Source of the DNA: Mycobacterium sp. 1100029.7
GTDB lineage: Bacteria > Actinomycetota > Actinomycetes > Mycobacteriales > Mycobacteriaceae
Reading direction: 5' to 3'
DNA: 64,000 nt
Assembly (NCBI RefSeq): GCF_001665235.1
Contig: NZ_LZSC01000021.1
Span: forward strand, 124,001 to 188,000
Below, in pieces: positions 27,829 to 39,294 of this stretch; within the stretch, counting starts at the first letter, position 1, and the number at the start of each line of letters is the position of its first letter. The position numbers and the translations under genes are program-made. The notes under the pieces are model-generated. The model did no database searches, was not told the origin of the DNA, and was given only the letters and a program-made list of their open reading frames with translations.

Positions 27829-28953
27829 TCAGATCTTGATGGTGCAGTCTCCGGATGCGGTGGAGATGCAGGTTTGAATGCGGTCGCCCTCGCGATGCTC
27901 TGTCCCGGATCGAAAGTCGCGCACATGCCCCGATTCCAGGGGAAGGACGCAGGTCTGGCAGATGCCCATTCGGCACCCGAACGGCATCTGAATGCCGACC
28001 TTTTCGCCTGCTTCCAAAAGCGATGTGGCTCCGTCGATTTCGACTTCCTTGTCCGATATCGCAAAACGAACCGTGCCGCCTTCGCCGCCCTTGTCGGTGG
28101 CGGCGATGGTGAAGCGTTCCATATGCAGCTGATCGCTGCGGCCGGCGTCCTTCCAGACCTCTTCGGCGTTGTCGAGCAGCGCCGGCGGCCCGCACGCCCA
28201 GGTTGGGCGATCCTTCCAGTCCTCGACGAGGTGGCTCAATTCGCTGAAATCGAGGTGCCCCCCACTTTCGGTGAGGTGCAAGTGAAGCCGGTAGTTCGGC
28301 TGATCGGCCTCGAGTTGGCGCAGCTCGTCGTGAAAGATGACGTCGTCGGCGCTCGGCGCCGAATGAATGTGCACGACGTCGGCTTCTTGCCCCCTCGACT
28401 TGAGCATGCGCAGCATGGCCATCACGGGCGTGATCCCGCTGCCGGCGGTGACGAACAGGATCTTCGCCGGCGGCGGATCGGGCAGCGCGAATTCTCCCTT
28501 CGGAGTCGCCAACCGCACGATGGTTCCCGGCCGCACGCCGTTGACCAGGTGGGTCGACAGAAATCCCTCCGGGGTCGCCTTGACGGTGATCGTGATGTTC
28601 TTGCTGTCGCGTCTCGGAACCGAGGTCAGCGAATACGAACGCCAGTGCCATCGTCCGTCGATCCGCAGACCGATGCCGACGTATTGGCCCGGCCGGTATT
28701 TCCCGGAGAAGCCCCACCCGGGTTTGATCGTGACGGTCGCCGAATCGGCGGTCTCGGGATGCACATCGACGATGAGCCCGCGCAGTTCACGTGCCGACCA
28801 CAGCGGGTTGAGCATCTTGAGATAGTCATCCGGCAGTAAGGGTGTGGTCGCGCGCGCCGCCAGCCCCCGCGGCACATTGACCCAAGACTTCGCGGCGGTC
28901 ACGCCCTTGGTAGGCGCCTTACTCCATCGCGTCAGACCGTGCAGCGCACCCAT
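27829..28953 (-). CDS. Ferredoxin--NADP reductase-like protein with 2Fe-2S domain (desaturase partner)
   Basis: A 374-residue oxidoreductase. It has an FAD-binding barrel ([11 protein letters not shown]), an NAD(P)-binding domain ([32 protein letters not shown]) and a C-terminal plant-type 2Fe-2S ferredoxin domain with [14 protein letters not shown] plus a later Cys in IQTCIS. This matches Rv3230c, which passes electrons from NADPH to DesA3. ATG 28953 has GGGA seven bases upstream; GTG 28965 is an alternative. It forms a two-gene operon with the desaturase (9-base gap). The 230 bases upstream contain no protein gene. Confidence 0.9.
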   Translation of the reverse strand: MGALHGLTRWSKAPTKGVTAAKSWVNVPRGLAARATTPLLPDDYLKMLNPLWSARELRGLIVDVHPETADSATVTIKPGWGFSGKYRPGQYVGIGLRIDGRWHWRSYSLTSVPRRDSKNITITVKATPEGFLSTHLVNGVRPGTIVRLATPKGEFALPDPPPAKILFVTAGSGITPVMAMLRMLKSRGQEADVVHIHSAPSADDVIFHDELRQLEADQPNYRLHLHLTESGGHLDFSELSHLVEDWKDRPTWACGPPALLDNAEEVWKDAGRSDQLHMERFTIAATDKGGEGGTVRFAISDKEVEIDGATSLLEAGEKVGIQMPFGCRMGICQTCVLPLESGHVRDFRSGTEHREGDRIQTCISTASGDCTIKI

Positions 28954-29157
28954 AGCCCATCCCACTGTTCTGGTCGCCGTCCCGCGGATCGGTTGATCGG
29001 CGGCTCAGGACCGGCTACCCCGCCTCTGGTGCCCAATAAACGCTTGTTCGCTGAATCCGTTGAAACAAAATGCTGGTTCAAGATCAAACACGCGCGGTGA
29101 ACTGGAAGGTTGGGGGTCGGTGTCGGCGCAAGAAACCCGCGACAGAATCAGTGCACG

Positions 29158-29172
29158 GCCCGGCGTGCGGGC
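29158..29172. terminator. Weak hairpin downstream of tRNA-Leu
   Basis: GCCCG-N5-CGGGC forms a short GC-rich stem 23 bases past the tRNA 3' end on the minus strand. There is no T-run, so intrinsic termination is doubtful. Confidence 0.2.
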
Positions 29173-29194
29173 GGGCCTTACGACGAAGACCCCG

Positions 29195-29279
<85 letters not shown>

Positions 29280-29359
29280 ATGGGCCCTGCGATATTACCG
29301 CTCGCCCGATCACCCTGACGCCATCGCGGCGAGCCACCGTCGACCTCGACGCTCCCAGA

Positions 29360-29378
29360 TTTGGCATGCCTAACCTAA
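29360..29378 (+). promoter_or_regulatory. IdeR (iron) box upstream of mbtK
   Basis: The minus-strand reading TTAGGTTAGGCATGCCAAA matches the IdeR consensus at 16 of 19 positions; the left half is perfect. It ends 35 bases before the mbtK ATG and would cover a -35 region if TAAGGT at 29399-29404 is the -10. Iron repression of mbtK is therefore likely. Confidence 0.75.
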
Positions 29379-29413
29379 CTCTCCGGAGGGTGTTCGGGTA
29401 AGGTCAGCAAACG

Positions 29414-30046
29414 ATGAACGGAGCTGCGAGCACCCAGACCGACGGCGCTTCGACTCAGGTACTGAAGCGCGAGCGTAAAGATTTATCCGAGGAGGTTCAG
29501 CGGGTTGGCCCGCTTCCGGTCCCCGCACTGGAACCGCCGTACGCGATGCGCGCCGCGGTGAGCGATGACGCAGAGATGGTGTCGGAGTGGATGAATCGGC
29601 CCCATCTCGCCCAGACGTGGGAATACCCTTGGCCGCCCGCGCGCTGGCGCCAACACCTCGACGCGCAACTCGAGGGCACCTATTCGCTACCGCTGATCGC
29701 CACCCTGCGCGGCGAAGAGTGCGCCTACCTGGAGATCTACTGGGCAGCAAAGGACATGATTTCCCGCCACTACGAGGCCCAACCCTACGACATCGGCCTG
29801 CACGCGGCCATCGCGGACCTGAGACTGGTCAACCGCGGTCTCGGGCCGCGATTACTGCCGCGCATCGTCGCGAACGTGTTCGATCAGGAGCCGCGCTGCG
29901 AACGGATCATGTTCGACCCCGATGTCCGCAACAGCAACGTCCGCCGGTTGTGCGATTTCGTCGGATGCCGTTGCCTGGGCGAGCGCGATGCGCCGAACCG
30001 ACGCATGGTGCTCTACGCGTTGGAACGCCCCACCCAGTCCTCGTAG
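29414..30046 (+). CDS. mbtK: MbtK, mycobactin lysine N-epsilon-acyltransferase
   Basis: A 210-residue GNAT-fold protein that transfers the long acyl chain from MbtL or CoA to the lysine side chain of the mycobactin core. It has the IucA-type GNAT pattern: [66 protein letters not shown] and a C-terminal [11 protein letters not shown]. It matches Rv1347c as remembered. It is preceded by an IdeR box. Its 3' end overlaps the 3' end of mbtN by 34 bases on the opposite strand. Confidence 0.93.
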   Translation: MNGAASTQTDGASTQVLKRERKDLSEEVQRVGPLPVPALEPPYAMRAAVSDDAEMVSEWMNRPHLAQTWEYPWPPARWRQHLDAQLEGTYSLPLIATLRGEECAYLEIYWAAKDMISRHYEAQPYDIGLHAAIADLRLVNRGLGPRLLPRIVANVFDQEPRCERIMFDPDVRNSNVRRLCDFVGCRCLGERDAPNRRMVLYALERPTQSS

Positions 30047-31176
30047 CCCGCGTGGTCGGCTTTCATGCCGGCCGCCACGAGTTCCCACAGAACTTCGTCG
30101 GTACCGCCGCCGACGCGAGCCAGTTTCATGTCGCGCCACACCCTGCCCAGCGGTGTCTCGTCGACGAGATAGCCTGAGCCGCCGAAGATGTGCATGCACT
30201 CGCCGATCACCTCTTCGCCGAGGCGTGCCGCCGTGACCTTGATGCCCGCGGCGGCCCGCAGGTCCAGCCGCCCCTGGGCCGCGATGCCGTGTAGTGCGTA
30301 GCGCAGCTGGTCGACGCGCGCCTGCAGATCCGCCATCCGCAGCCGCAACGCCTGGTGCTCGAACAACGTTTGACCGAACTGACGCCGATTCATCATGCGG
30401 GCCAGGGTAATTCCGATCACCCGCTGACACGACGCCGCGATCTGGCCGGCGATCGACATCCGTTCGTGCGCCAGTCCCCAACTGATGGCGGCCAGCCCGG
30501 TGCCCGCCCGTGCGACGAGCGCATCGGCCGGCACCCAGGTGTCGATGTGCACTGCCGCAGTGTCCAGCGGACCCGCGCCGACCTTGTTGTAGGGCGGCTG
30601 CACGTCGACATGGGTGGTCGGCACCGCTACCACCACGACATTGCCCTGTCTGCTGGACGAGTCGTGATCGACGCTGCGCGCCACGACCATGATGTGATCG
30701 GCGATCGGAGACAGCGATACGAATTTCTTGACCCCGCGAACTTGGTAACCGTCGTCGTGCGAGCGCACTTCGGTCTCGACGATCTGCAGATCCGATCCGC
30801 CGGATTCTTCCGAGGCGCCGATGCACAGCACCGCCTCGCCGCGAATCGCTTGCGCGCAAATGTCTTTCAAGTAATCCGACTTGCCGAAGCGGCGCAGCAG
30901 CGCGATGGCCGAGTCGTGCAGGCTGACACCCACGCCGATGCCGGCCGAGGCCAGATCTCCAAGAGCCCAGGCGAGCTCGACAATCTTTTTGACGTCGGGC
31001 TGGATCTGGTCGGTCCACTTGGCGGCGAAGACGCCGCTGGATCCCAAGTGCTCGATCAGTTTGCGCGGAAACCGTTGTTGCGTCTCGGCTTCTGCGGTCC
31101 ACTGGGTGACACGTTCGTCGAACGCGGTGGCAAGCAGAGTCTGATAGTCCGTGTCCAACGCCGTCGTCGCGGTCAT
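30013..31176 (-). CDS. mbtN: MbtN (FadE14), acyl-ACP dehydrogenase for mycobactin acyl chain
   Basis: A 387-residue acyl-CoA dehydrogenase-fold protein that puts the alpha-beta double bond in the mycobactin acyl tail while it is on MbtL. Signs: [13 protein letters not shown] (FAD/substrate loop), [30 protein letters not shown] and [20 protein letters not shown]. The C-terminal loop reads [12 protein letters not shown], with an acidic pair where GTSEI is normal. It is the last gene of mbtL-mbtM-mbtN, one base from mbtM, and converges on mbtK with a 34-base overlap. Confidence 0.93.
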   Translation of the reverse strand: MTATTALDTDYQTLLATAFDERVTQWTAEAETQQRFPRKLIEHLGSSGVFAAKWTDQIQPDVKKIVELAWALGDLASAGIGVGVSLHDSAIALLRRFGKSDYLKDICAQAIRGEAVLCIGASEESGGSDLQIVETEVRSHDDGYQVRGVKKFVSLSPIADHIMVVARSVDHDSSSRQGNVVVVAVPTTHVDVQPPYNKVGAGPLDTAAVHIDTWVPADALVARAGTGLAAISWGLAHERMSIAGQIAASCQRVIGITLARMMNRRQFGQTLFEHQALRLRMADLQARVDQLRYALHGIAAQGRLDLRAAAGIKVTAARLGEEVIGECMHIFGGSGYLVDETPLGRVWRDMKLARVGGGTDEVLWELVAAGMKADHAGYEDWVGRSNA

Positions 31177-31177
31177 G

Positions 31178-32752
31178 TCAGTCCACCAATTCCAGTGTGC
31201 GCCGAACTTCCAGGCGGCGTAGTTTGCCCGACGAGGTGCGAGGCAGGGATCCCGGCGACATGAAAACCACGTCAGCGGGCACGATTCCGCACACCGATGC
31301 GATGCGCTGGATCACCTCGGTACGAGCCTGGGTCTCGTTCTCGCCGCGAAACTCGGCGGCGACAACCAGGCCGGGACGCGCGGACCGTTCGCCGGTGCCC
31401 AGGGCCACCACGCAGCCCTGCCGGACGCCGCTGACCTGGGCCGCGATCATCTCGATCTCGGTCGGGAAGATGTTGCGGCCCGCGATCGAGATGATCTCCT
31501 TGGCCCGGCCGCAGACCACCAGGCCGCCGTCGTCGAAGAAGCCCAAATCCCCGGTGGGGAACCACTCTTCGCGGGCGATGGGCGGCTGTCCCAGGTAACC
31601 GTCCATCATCGACGTGCCGCGAATTTCGATCTCACCGATCTCACGGTCGGTGTTCTCGGAATAGCGCCCGCTCGTCACCACCCGGACTTCCATACCGCGA
31701 ACCGCCTCGCCCAACACGGGGTAGTCGTGTGAGCCGCTGGCGTCGGTGACGGTGGCGATGTCCAACCCGACACCGGGCGCGGGAAGCGTTACCGCGCAAG
31801 TAGACTCGGCCAGGCCGTAGGAGGGAGCCAGCGCACCGGCGGCGAATCCGAACGGCGCCATCGCTGCTGCGAACCGGGCGAACCCGTCGCAGTCGACCGG
31901 CTCGCCACCGTTGATCGCGACTCGCATGGCGCCGAGGTCGACGTCGGACACCAGCGACGCGTACTTGCCGAGGATGTTGTAGGCCAGATTCGGCGCGGCG
32001 GTCATCGTGGCACGGCTCTCCGACAACCACTTCAGCCAGTTGAACGGCGACGCCGAGAAAGCCGTCGGCGACGACAGCCACAGCGGCAAGCCCCCCAGCG
32101 TCGAGGCCAGCACGCAGGTGAGCCCCATGTCGTGGAACAGCGGCAGCCATGAGCACACGACATCGCGGGAGTCGTCGAAGGCGAATCGTTCAGCAACCCC
32201 GCGCATGTTGCTCAGTACTGCGGCCGGCGACAGCATCGCGGTCTTCGGCGATCCGGTCGATCCGGCGGTGCCTTGCAGGATCGCGTAGCCGGTGGCTTCG
32301 GCCTGCGACAGACCCGACCCCGATCGGTTGGTGCCGGCCGCGGTCGCGAAGTCTTCGACCGTGATGTCGGTGGGCGCGACGGCTTGCAGGCTTTGAAGGT
32401 GCGAGCCGTGGCTCAACACCGCGGTGACGCCTATTCCGCGGAACCGGGCGAGTGTCGATTCCGCCCATTGCCGTAGTTCGGCACCGCGCACCGGCCCTGG
32501 CAGGATCGAGATGGCCGCGCCGGCAAGCCACGCGCCCTGGATGGCGGCGACGAACTCGACGGTCGGTTCTCCGACCAGACCGACCGCGGTGGGGCGATCG
32601 TGGTCGAGCAGCCAGGTGGCGACTCCTTCGGCCAACCCGTGCACCTCGGGCCACGGCCGGCGTCGCCACTGCGACGTCTCCTTGTCGAAGACCGCCAATT
32701 CTGTTGTCGCGGCCTGCATCGACCGCGTTATCGCCGCGGCGAGTTCACTCAT
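31178..32752 (-). CDS. mbtM: MbtM (FadD33), fatty acyl-AMP ligase loading MbtL
   Basis: A 524-residue FAAL-type ligase that activates a fatty acid and loads it on the carrier protein MbtL. The P-loop motif is modified to [87 protein letters not shown] and [10 protein letters not shown] follow. It is co-linear with FadD33/Rv1345 as remembered and starts 8 bases inside mbtL. It acts in the cytoplasm with mbtK and mbtN; expression should follow the IdeR box before mbtL. Confidence 0.94.
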   Translation of the reverse strand: MSELAAAITRSMQAATTELAVFDKETSQWRRRPWPEVHGLAEGVATWLLDHDRPTAVGLVGEPTVEFVAAIQGAWLAGAAISILPGPVRGAELRQWAESTLARFRGIGVTAVLSHGSHLQSLQAVAPTDITVEDFATAAGTNRSGSGLSQAEATGYAILQGTAGSTGSPKTAMLSPAAVLSNMRGVAERFAFDDSRDVVCSWLPLFHDMGLTCVLASTLGGLPLWLSSPTAFSASPFNWLKWLSESRATMTAAPNLAYNILGKYASLVSDVDLGAMRVAINGGEPVDCDGFARFAAAMAPFGFAAGALAPSYGLAESTCAVTLPAPGVGLDIATVTDASGSHDYPVLGEAVRGMEVRVVTSGRYSENTDREIGEIEIRGTSMMDGYLGQPPIAREEWFPTGDLGFFDDGGLVVCGRAKEIISIAGRNIFPTEIEMIAAQVSGVRQGCVVALGTGERSARPGLVVAAEFRGENETQARTEVIQRIASVCGIVPADVVFMSPGSLPRTSSGKLRRLEVRRTLELVD

Positions 32753-33011
32753 CGGTGGAATTCGAGCCAGTTTTCGCCGCGATCGCCGCGTCGAGGTCGC
32801 CGACCGTATCGCAGGTCAACAGCTCTTCTTCGGACAGCGCCACACCGAGTTTTTCTTCGATGGCGACCATGCCGACAGCAAATGCGACGGAGTCCAGTCC
32901 GACGTCGTCGATCAACCGGGCTTCGGCGGTGACCCGGGTCATGTCGACGTTGAGGTCGTCGCGCAGAATGCTTTGCAGGGCAGAGGTCACCGCGGTGGAT
33001 GAGGAGGCCAT
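32745..33011 (-). CDS. mbtL: MbtL, acyl carrier protein for mycobactin
   Basis: An 88-residue acyl carrier protein with the 4'-phosphopantetheine serine in [11 protein letters not shown]. It carries the fatty acyl chain that MbtM loads, MbtN desaturates and MbtK transfers. It is the first gene of mbtL-M-N and overlaps mbtM by 8 bases. TATGGT on the minus strand (33025-33020) lies 8 bases before its ATG with no clear Shine-Dalgarno, which suggests a leaderless or nearly leaderless message under the IdeR box. Confidence 0.94.
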   Translation of the reverse strand: MASSSTAVTSALQSILRDDLNVDMTRVTAEARLIDDVGLDSVAFAVGMVAIEEKLGVALSEEELLTCDTVGDLDAAIAAKTGSNSTDE

Positions 33012-33036
33012 GGCCAGGGACCATACACGTTGTCAG

Positions 33037-33055
33037 TAAGGCAAGGCTAGCCTAC
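33037..33055 (-). promoter_or_regulatory. IdeR (iron) box upstream of mbtL
   Basis: taaggcaaggctagcctac matches the IdeR consensus TWAGGTWAGSCTWACCTWA at 16 of 19 positions. It covers the -35 region of the TATGGT promoter inferred for mbtL. It should repress mbtL-mbtM-mbtN when iron is ample. It also lies 94 bases upstream of the divergent lprD start. Confidence 0.75.
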
Positions 33056-33148
33056 CCCCGGACGGTGAGAGTTACGCCACAAAGCGGGGCCAGCGAACCT
33101 GCGGCGCTGCTCGCACCGGCCGCCGAGGGCTCGCGGTACCGTCGAGGG

Positions 33149-33541
33149 GTGTCCAGCCAGGTCCGTCGGAGGCGCCACCACCGGCCCGCGTTGATCGTCT
33201 TGGCGCTCGTCGCGGCATGCGGTTGCCTGGCACTTGGCTGGTGGCAGTGGACTCGATTCCAGTCGCCGTCGGGAACGTTCCAAAATCTCGGTTATGCGCT
33301 GCAGTGGCCGCTGTTCGCGGGGTTCTGCGTCTACGCGTACCGCAACTTCGTCCGCTACGAAGAAGCTCCGCCGCAACCCCGCAACGCCGCAGCGGTCACC
33401 GAGATCCCGGCAGGCTTGCTACCGGAGCGGCCGCAGCCCCAGCAGCGACCGCCCGACGACCCCGCGCTGCGGGAGTACAACGCCTACCTAGCCCAGCTCG
33501 CCGCCGACGATGCCGAAAAGCAGAACAGGACGACCGCATGA
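33149..33541 (+). CDS. lprD: LprD-like membrane-anchored protein
   Basis: A 130-residue protein equivalent to Rv1343c/LprD. After a basic N-terminus (SSQVRRRRHHRP) comes a hydrophobic segment ALIVLALVAACGCLALGWW with two cysteines, then a second hydrophobic stretch (ALQWPLFAGFCVYAY) and a Pro/Gln-rich cytosolic-type tail. The lipobox is poor (VAAC), so it may be a two-helix membrane protein rather than a lipoprotein. GTG 33149 is the first start giving this N-terminus. The stop overlaps the next ATG (ATGA at 33538-33541). Function unknown. Confidence 0.8.
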   Translation: MSSQVRRRRHHRPALIVLALVAACGCLALGWWQWTRFQSPSGTFQNLGYALQWPLFAGFCVYAYRNFVRYEEAPPQPRNAAAVTEIPAGLLPERPQPQQRPPDDPALREYNAYLAQLAADDAEKQNRTTA

Positions 33542-33888
33542 CCGCGCCCGAGAATCCCCCCGAGACCAGCGACGCCGTCTCCGCCGACCGGATCCGCCCC
33601 GCGCTGCTCGGCTACCGGATCATGGCGTGGACGACCGGACTGTGGTTGATCGCGCTTTGCTACGAGATCGTCTCGCACCTCGCGTTCCATCACGAGATTC
33701 GGTGGATCGGCGTCGTACACGGCTGGGTGTATTTCGCTTACGTGCTGACGGCTTTCAACTTGGCGATCAAGGTGCGCTGGCCCGTCGTCAAGACGATCGG
33801 CGTGCTGCTGGCCGGCACCATCCCGTTGGTGGGGATCGTCGTCGAACACTTCCAGACCAAGGACATCAAGGCCCGCTTCGGGCTGTAG
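33538..33888 (+). CDS. DUF3817 integral membrane protein (Rv1342c-like)
   Basis: A 116-residue protein with three probable membrane helices (about 27-47, 56-77 and 84-103). The pattern GYRIMAWTTGLWLIALCYEIV, HGWVYFAYVLTAFNLAIKVRW and TIGVLLAGTIPLVGIVVEH is typical of DUF3817. It is translationally coupled to lprD and converges on rdgB with an 11-base gap. Position and length match Rv1342c. No biochemical role is known to me. Confidence 0.87.
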   Translation: MTAPENPPETSDAVSADRIRPALLGYRIMAWTTGLWLIALCYEIVSHLAFHHEIRWIGVVHGWVYFAYVLTAFNLAIKVRWPVVKTIGVLLAGTIPLVGIVVEHFQTKDIKARFGL

Positions 33889-33899
33889 GCCACGACGGC

Positions 33900-34499
33900 T
33901 CAGGCCAGCTCGCGCAATGCGGGCAGCAGCAAGGCCAACGCGCGGCCGCGGTGTGAGGCCGCGTCCTTCTCGGCGGGACTGAGTTGCGCCGCGGTGCGGT
34001 CGTCCCCGTCGGGGAGGAACACCGGGTCGTAGCCGAAGCCGCCGTCGCCGCGGGGCTCGCGGGCGATCGTGCCGGGCCACTGCCCGCGGACCACGACTTC
34101 GCCGCTGCCCGACACCAGCGCGCAGGCCGACACGAACGCTGCCGAGCGCCGCTCGTCGGGTACATCGCGCAGCTGAGCGAGCAGCAGCGCGGTGTTGCCG
34201 GCGTCGTCGCCATGGGTGCCCGCCCAGCGCGCCGACAACACGCCCGGCATGCCGTTGAGCGCGGCCACTTCCAAACCGGAGTCGTCGGCTACGGTCGCTA
34301 ATCCCGTGGCCGCGAACGCATCTCGCGCCTTGGCGACGGCGTTGTCCTCGAACGTGGCACCGGTCTCGGGCGCCTCGTCGAAGGGCGCCACGTCGTCGAG
34401 CGACACCAGCGTCAGCCCCGACAACCCGGCACCGTCGAGCACTCGGCGCAGTTCGGCCAGCTTCTTGGGATTGCGGCTGGCGACCAGCAGCCGGGTCAC
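33900..34499 (-). CDS. rdgB: RdgB/HAM1, XTP/dITP pyrophosphatase
   Basis: A 199-residue nucleotide-pool sanitising enzyme hydrolysing ITP, dITP and XTP to monophosphates. It has the N-terminal ASRNPKKLAELRRVL, TFEDNAVAKARDAF, ADDSGLEVAALNGMPGVLSARWAG and GDGGFGYDPVFLPDG signatures. GTG 34497-34499 is the first start. In M. tuberculosis it follows rphA directly; here a plus-strand gene and about 170 bases of unassigned DNA intervene, so it may need its own promoter. Confidence 0.95.
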   Translation of the reverse strand: MTRLLVASRNPKKLAELRRVLDGAGLSGLTLVSLDDVAPFDEAPETGATFEDNAVAKARDAFAATGLATVADDSGLEVAALNGMPGVLSARWAGTHGDDAGNTALLLAQLRDVPDERRSAAFVSACALVSGSGEVVVRGQWPGTIAREPRGDGGFGYDPVFLPDGDDRTAAQLSPAEKDAASHRGRALALLLPALRELA

Positions 34500-34668
34500 C
34501 GGTTATCCCTCTTATTCCTAGACAACCGCCGGTGCCGCCGTCCGCGATGCTCCGTCACGATCCGATGCATGTGATCCCGTTCGACAACCCTGCATACTCT
34601 CGCTTCCTGACATTGCTACGGCGCCTGGCTTTGGGAATGCCATGGGATGCCGCGATGTTTTGGCCGGC

Positions 34669-35103
34669 ATGACACAGACAGCATTCAGCACCACCGATTG
34701 GGTACGCGAGCACACCCAACGAATTCTGGAACAGGGCACCACCGAGGGCATAGGCGAAAGCGACGAGAGAACAAAAAACCGGCCTATCGTCCTTTTCACC
34801 GTGATTGGCGCAAAGTCGGGTCTGAAGCGGTACGTCCCGCTGATGAGGGTCGAGAAGAACGGGCACTACGCGATGATCGGGTCTACCGGGGGAGCCCCGA
34901 AGGACCCGGCGTGGGTCGGTAACCTCCGGGCCAACCCCAAGGTCTCGGTCCAAGACGGCGAGCGGGTGTTCGATGGCACGGCCCGCGAGGTCTTCGGGGC
35001 CGAGCGAGAAGAGTGGTGGCAGCGGGGAGTCGACGCCTACCCCCACTACACCAACCTTCAGTCGCTCACCGAGCGGCAAATCCCGGTCTTCGTAGTGGAG
35101 TGA
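34669..35103 (+). CDS. Deazaflavin (F420)-dependent nitroreductase-family protein (Ddn-like)
   Basis: A 144-residue split-barrel protein of the family that includes Ddn (Rv3547). The signature FTVIGAKSGLKRYVPLMRV, GHYAMIGSTGGAPKDPAWVGNLRANPKV and the C-terminal RQIPVFVVE are typical. Members bind F420 and reduce quinones or nitro compounds, often near the membrane. ATG 34669 was chosen because the protein then starts at family length; ATG 34642 adds nine residues. It lies in opposite orientation between rphA and rdgB, which are normally adjacent. Confidence 0.88.
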   Translation: MTQTAFSTTDWVREHTQRILEQGTTEGIGESDERTKNRPIVLFTVIGAKSGLKRYVPLMRVEKNGHYAMIGSTGGAPKDPAWVGNLRANPKVSVQDGERVFDGTAREVFGAEREEWWQRGVDAYPHYTNLQSLTERQIPVFVVE

Positions 35104-35156
35104 CCCCGTAGCCGGACAAGAGGCAGTCCAGGGGCCGTCACGGTCCCTGGACGCAG

Positions 35157-35936
35157 TCAGCTCCCGAATGCCTTCGGCGCCGCCGCACCCTCGGGCAACA
35201 CACCCGGGTACGGCAACTCGAGCGCCTCGCGCTGCGCGGCGAACAACGTGTCGCACGCGCCCAGCGCCATGTCGAGCAGCTTGTCCAGCGTCGAGCGCGG
35301 GAACGTCGCGCCCTCACCGGTTCCCTGGACTTCCACCAGAGTTCCGGTGTCGGTGGCGACGACGTTCATGTCGACCTCGGCGCGCGAGTCCTCCTCGTAC
35401 GGCAGGTCGACGCGGACTCTGCCGTCCACGACGCCGACGCTGACCGCCGCGATCGCACACGACAGTGGACGCGGATCCGACAGCTTGCCCGCCGCCGACA
35501 GGTAGGTCACCGCATCGGCCAGCGCCACGTACGCACCCGTGATCGCTGCGGTGCGGGTGCCGCCGTCGGCCTGCAACACGTCGCAGTCGACAGCGATGGT
35601 GTTCTCCCCCAACGCGGCCAGGTCAATGCACGCGCGCAGCGACCGGCCTACGAGGCGGCTGATTTCCTGGGTACGCCCGGACAGCCGGCCCTTCACCGAT
35701 TCCCGGTCCGAGCGGGTGTGCGTGGCGGACGGCAGCATCGCGTATTCGGCGGTCAGCCAGCCCAACCCAGACCCCTTGCGCCAGCGCGGCACTCCCTCGG
35801 TGACACTCGCGGTGCACAAGACCTTGGTACCGCCGAATCCGATCAGCACCGAGCCCGCGGGGTTTTCGGTAAAGCCGCGGGTGATGACTACCGGGCGAAG
35901 CTCGTCGTCGTTGCGACCGTCTTCTCGTTTCGACAC
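35157..35936 (-). CDS. rphA: RphA, ribonuclease PH
   Basis: A 259-residue phosphorolytic 3' exoribonuclease that trims tRNA ends. It has [22 protein letters not shown] near the N-terminus, [56 protein letters not shown] and [17 protein letters not shown], all conserved in RNase PH. The start is GTG 35936. It is downstream of the Rv1339-like gene, as in other mycobacteria. Confidence 0.96.
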   Translation of the reverse strand: MSKREDGRNDDELRPVVITRGFTENPAGSVLIGFGGTKVLCTASVTEGVPRWRKGSGLGWLTAEYAMLPSATHTRSDRESVKGRLSGRTQEISRLVGRSLRACIDLAALGENTIAVDCDVLQADGGTRTAAITGAYVALADAVTYLSAAGKLSDPRPLSCAIAAVSVGVVDGRVRVDLPYEEDSRAEVDMNVVATDTGTLVEVQGTGEGATFPRSTLDKLLDMALGACDTLFAAQREALELPYPGVLPEGAAAPKAFGS

Positions 35937-35982
35937 CCGACCACCCTAGCCACCTAGCCCGCCGCGGCGACGGTCGGTTGAA

Positions 35983-36768
35983 TCAGACTCGTTCGGAGTG
36001 CCGGACGTCGAACGTCTCGCCACACACCACCGCGTGCACGGGACCGTCGAACTCGGCCTTGGCCTCGCTGATCACGTCCTCACGCGAAGTCCACGGCGGG
36101 ATGTGGGTGAGCAGCAGCTCGCGAACGCCGGCCTGCGCCGCGATGCGGCCCGCCTCGGTCCCCGACAAGTGCAGGGCGGGCGGACGGTCCGGGTCGTGCG
36201 TCCAGGACGCCTCGCAGAGGAACACGTCGGCGTCGCGAGCCAGCTCGACGAGCTGATCGCAGACGCCGGTGTCCCCGCTGTAGACGAACGACGCCCCACT
36301 GGGATCGGTGATGCGCAAGCCGTAGGACTCCGTGGGATGGGCGACCACGCGCGGTGTCACGGACAGTGCGCCGATGTCGACCGCTTCGCCGTCGATCCAG
36401 TGGCGGACGTCGAAGATGTCGGAGCAGTCGTCGATCTCGCCGCCGTAGGGCGAGGACGCGGCGCCCAACCGCGACCAGGTGTCGCTGGGGCCGAACAACA
36501 TCGCCTTGCCCAACGGCCGCGCCGACGGATGGTAGCGGCGCCACACGAACAGTCCCGGCATGTCCAGGCAGTGATCGGCGTGCAGATGCGACAACAGCAC
36601 GTGCACGGAGGCGGGATCGGCGTAGCGCTGCAAGGCGCCTAGCACACCCCCGCCGAAGTCGAGAACGAGCGGCGGTGTGTCCGGGGCTCGAAGCAGATAT
36701 CCCGACGCAGGCGAATCCGGACCCACCACGCTGCCCGAGCAGCCGAGCACGGTTATTCGCACGGACAC
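35983..36768 (-). CDS. Metallo-beta-lactamase-fold cyclic nucleotide phosphodiesterase (Rv1339-like)
   Basis: A 261-residue MBL-fold protein with the metal motif HLHADH (LLSHLHADHCLDMPG), later histidines in VVAHPTESYGL, YSGDTG and LLLTHIPPW. It matches Rv1339, reported to be an atypical class II cyclic AMP phosphodiesterase; that assignment is recalled, not shown here. GTG 36768 gives the family N-terminus VRITVLGCSGS. The window also encodes two cyclase-domain proteins whose product it could degrade. Confidence 0.87.
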   Translation of the reverse strand: MSVRITVLGCSGSVVGPDSPASGYLLRAPDTPPLVLDFGGGVLGALQRYADPASVHVLLSHLHADHCLDMPGLFVWRRYHPSARPLGKAMLFGPSDTWSRLGAASSPYGGEIDDCSDIFDVRHWIDGEAVDIGALSVTPRVVAHPTESYGLRITDPSGASFVYSGDTGVCDQLVELARDADVFLCEASWTHDPDRPPALHLSGTEAGRIAAQAGVRELLLTHIPPWTSREDVISEAKAEFDGPVHAVVCGETFDVRHSERV

Positions 36769-36839
36769 TACTGTGCCATGCCCGGAACGACCATGAGAAA
36801 AACATCGCCGCATTGATGTGACGAGAATCTCTGTCGCAA

Positions 36840-37651
36840 CTAGCCGATGGGCGAGTGCTGCACCGGCCGCACGCCGCTGACGGCCGGGCCGAGGAACCGC
36901 GCGGCGAGCTTGGTGAAGGCCTCCGGGTCGCCGGTGGCTTCGAAGACGCGGGTGGCCGGCGGCGCGTCATGCGGACGCAGCAACTCCCGCTCGCTGAGCA
37001 CCCGCAGCACTTCCTTGGCGGTCTCCTCGGCGCTGGAAACCAGCGTCACGTTGTCGCCCATCGCCAGCTGGATCAGGCCGGAGAGCAGCGGATAGTGCGT
37101 ACATCCGAGCACCAGCGTGTCGACCTGAGCGCGCTGCAGCGGCTCCAGATATCCCTCGGCCAGTCCCAGCACCTGACGCCCGCTGGTCACACCGCGCTCG
37201 ACGAAGTCGACGAAGCGCGGGCAGGCCACCGCGGTGATCTCGGTGTCGCGAGCCGCGGTGAACGCGTCCTGGTAGGCGTGCGAGGTGATGGTCGCCTGGG
37301 TGCCGATCACGCCGATGCGACCGGTGCGCGTGGTCGCGACCGCGCGCCGCACCGCCGGCAGGATCACCTCAACGACGGGTACGTCATAGCGTTCCCGGGC
37401 GTCGCGCAGGCACGCCGCCGACGCGGTGTTGCAGGCGATCACCAAGGCCTTCACGCCGCGCCCGACCAGGTCGTCACCGATCGCCAGCGCGTGCGCGCGC
37501 ACCTCGGGGATGGTGAGCGGCCCGTAGGGGCCGTTGCCGGTGTCGCCGACGTAGACGATGTCCTCGTCGGGCAGTTGGTCGATGATCGCGCGGGCGACGG
37601 TCAATCCCCCGACGCCGGAGTCGAAGACCCCGACGGGCGCCAGTGGTGAGC

Positions 37652-37655
<4 letters not shown>
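36840..37655 (-). CDS. murI: MurI, glutamate racemase
   Basis: A 271-residue cofactor-independent racemase supplying D-glutamate for peptidoglycan. [17 protein letters not shown] at the N-terminus and the two catalytic cysteines ([10 protein letters not shown] and [10 protein letters not shown]) are present. ATG 37655 overlaps the rhomboid stop (ATGA), so it is coupled to the upstream operon. The longer open frame upstream is the rhomboid shadow. Confidence 0.96.

Positions 37656-39294
<1,639 letters not shown>

Noticed and set aside
26905..28839. 644-residue open frame on the plus strand
   Set aside because: It is antisense to the desaturase and reductase genes, which carry full catalytic motifs; the translation has no recognisable domain.
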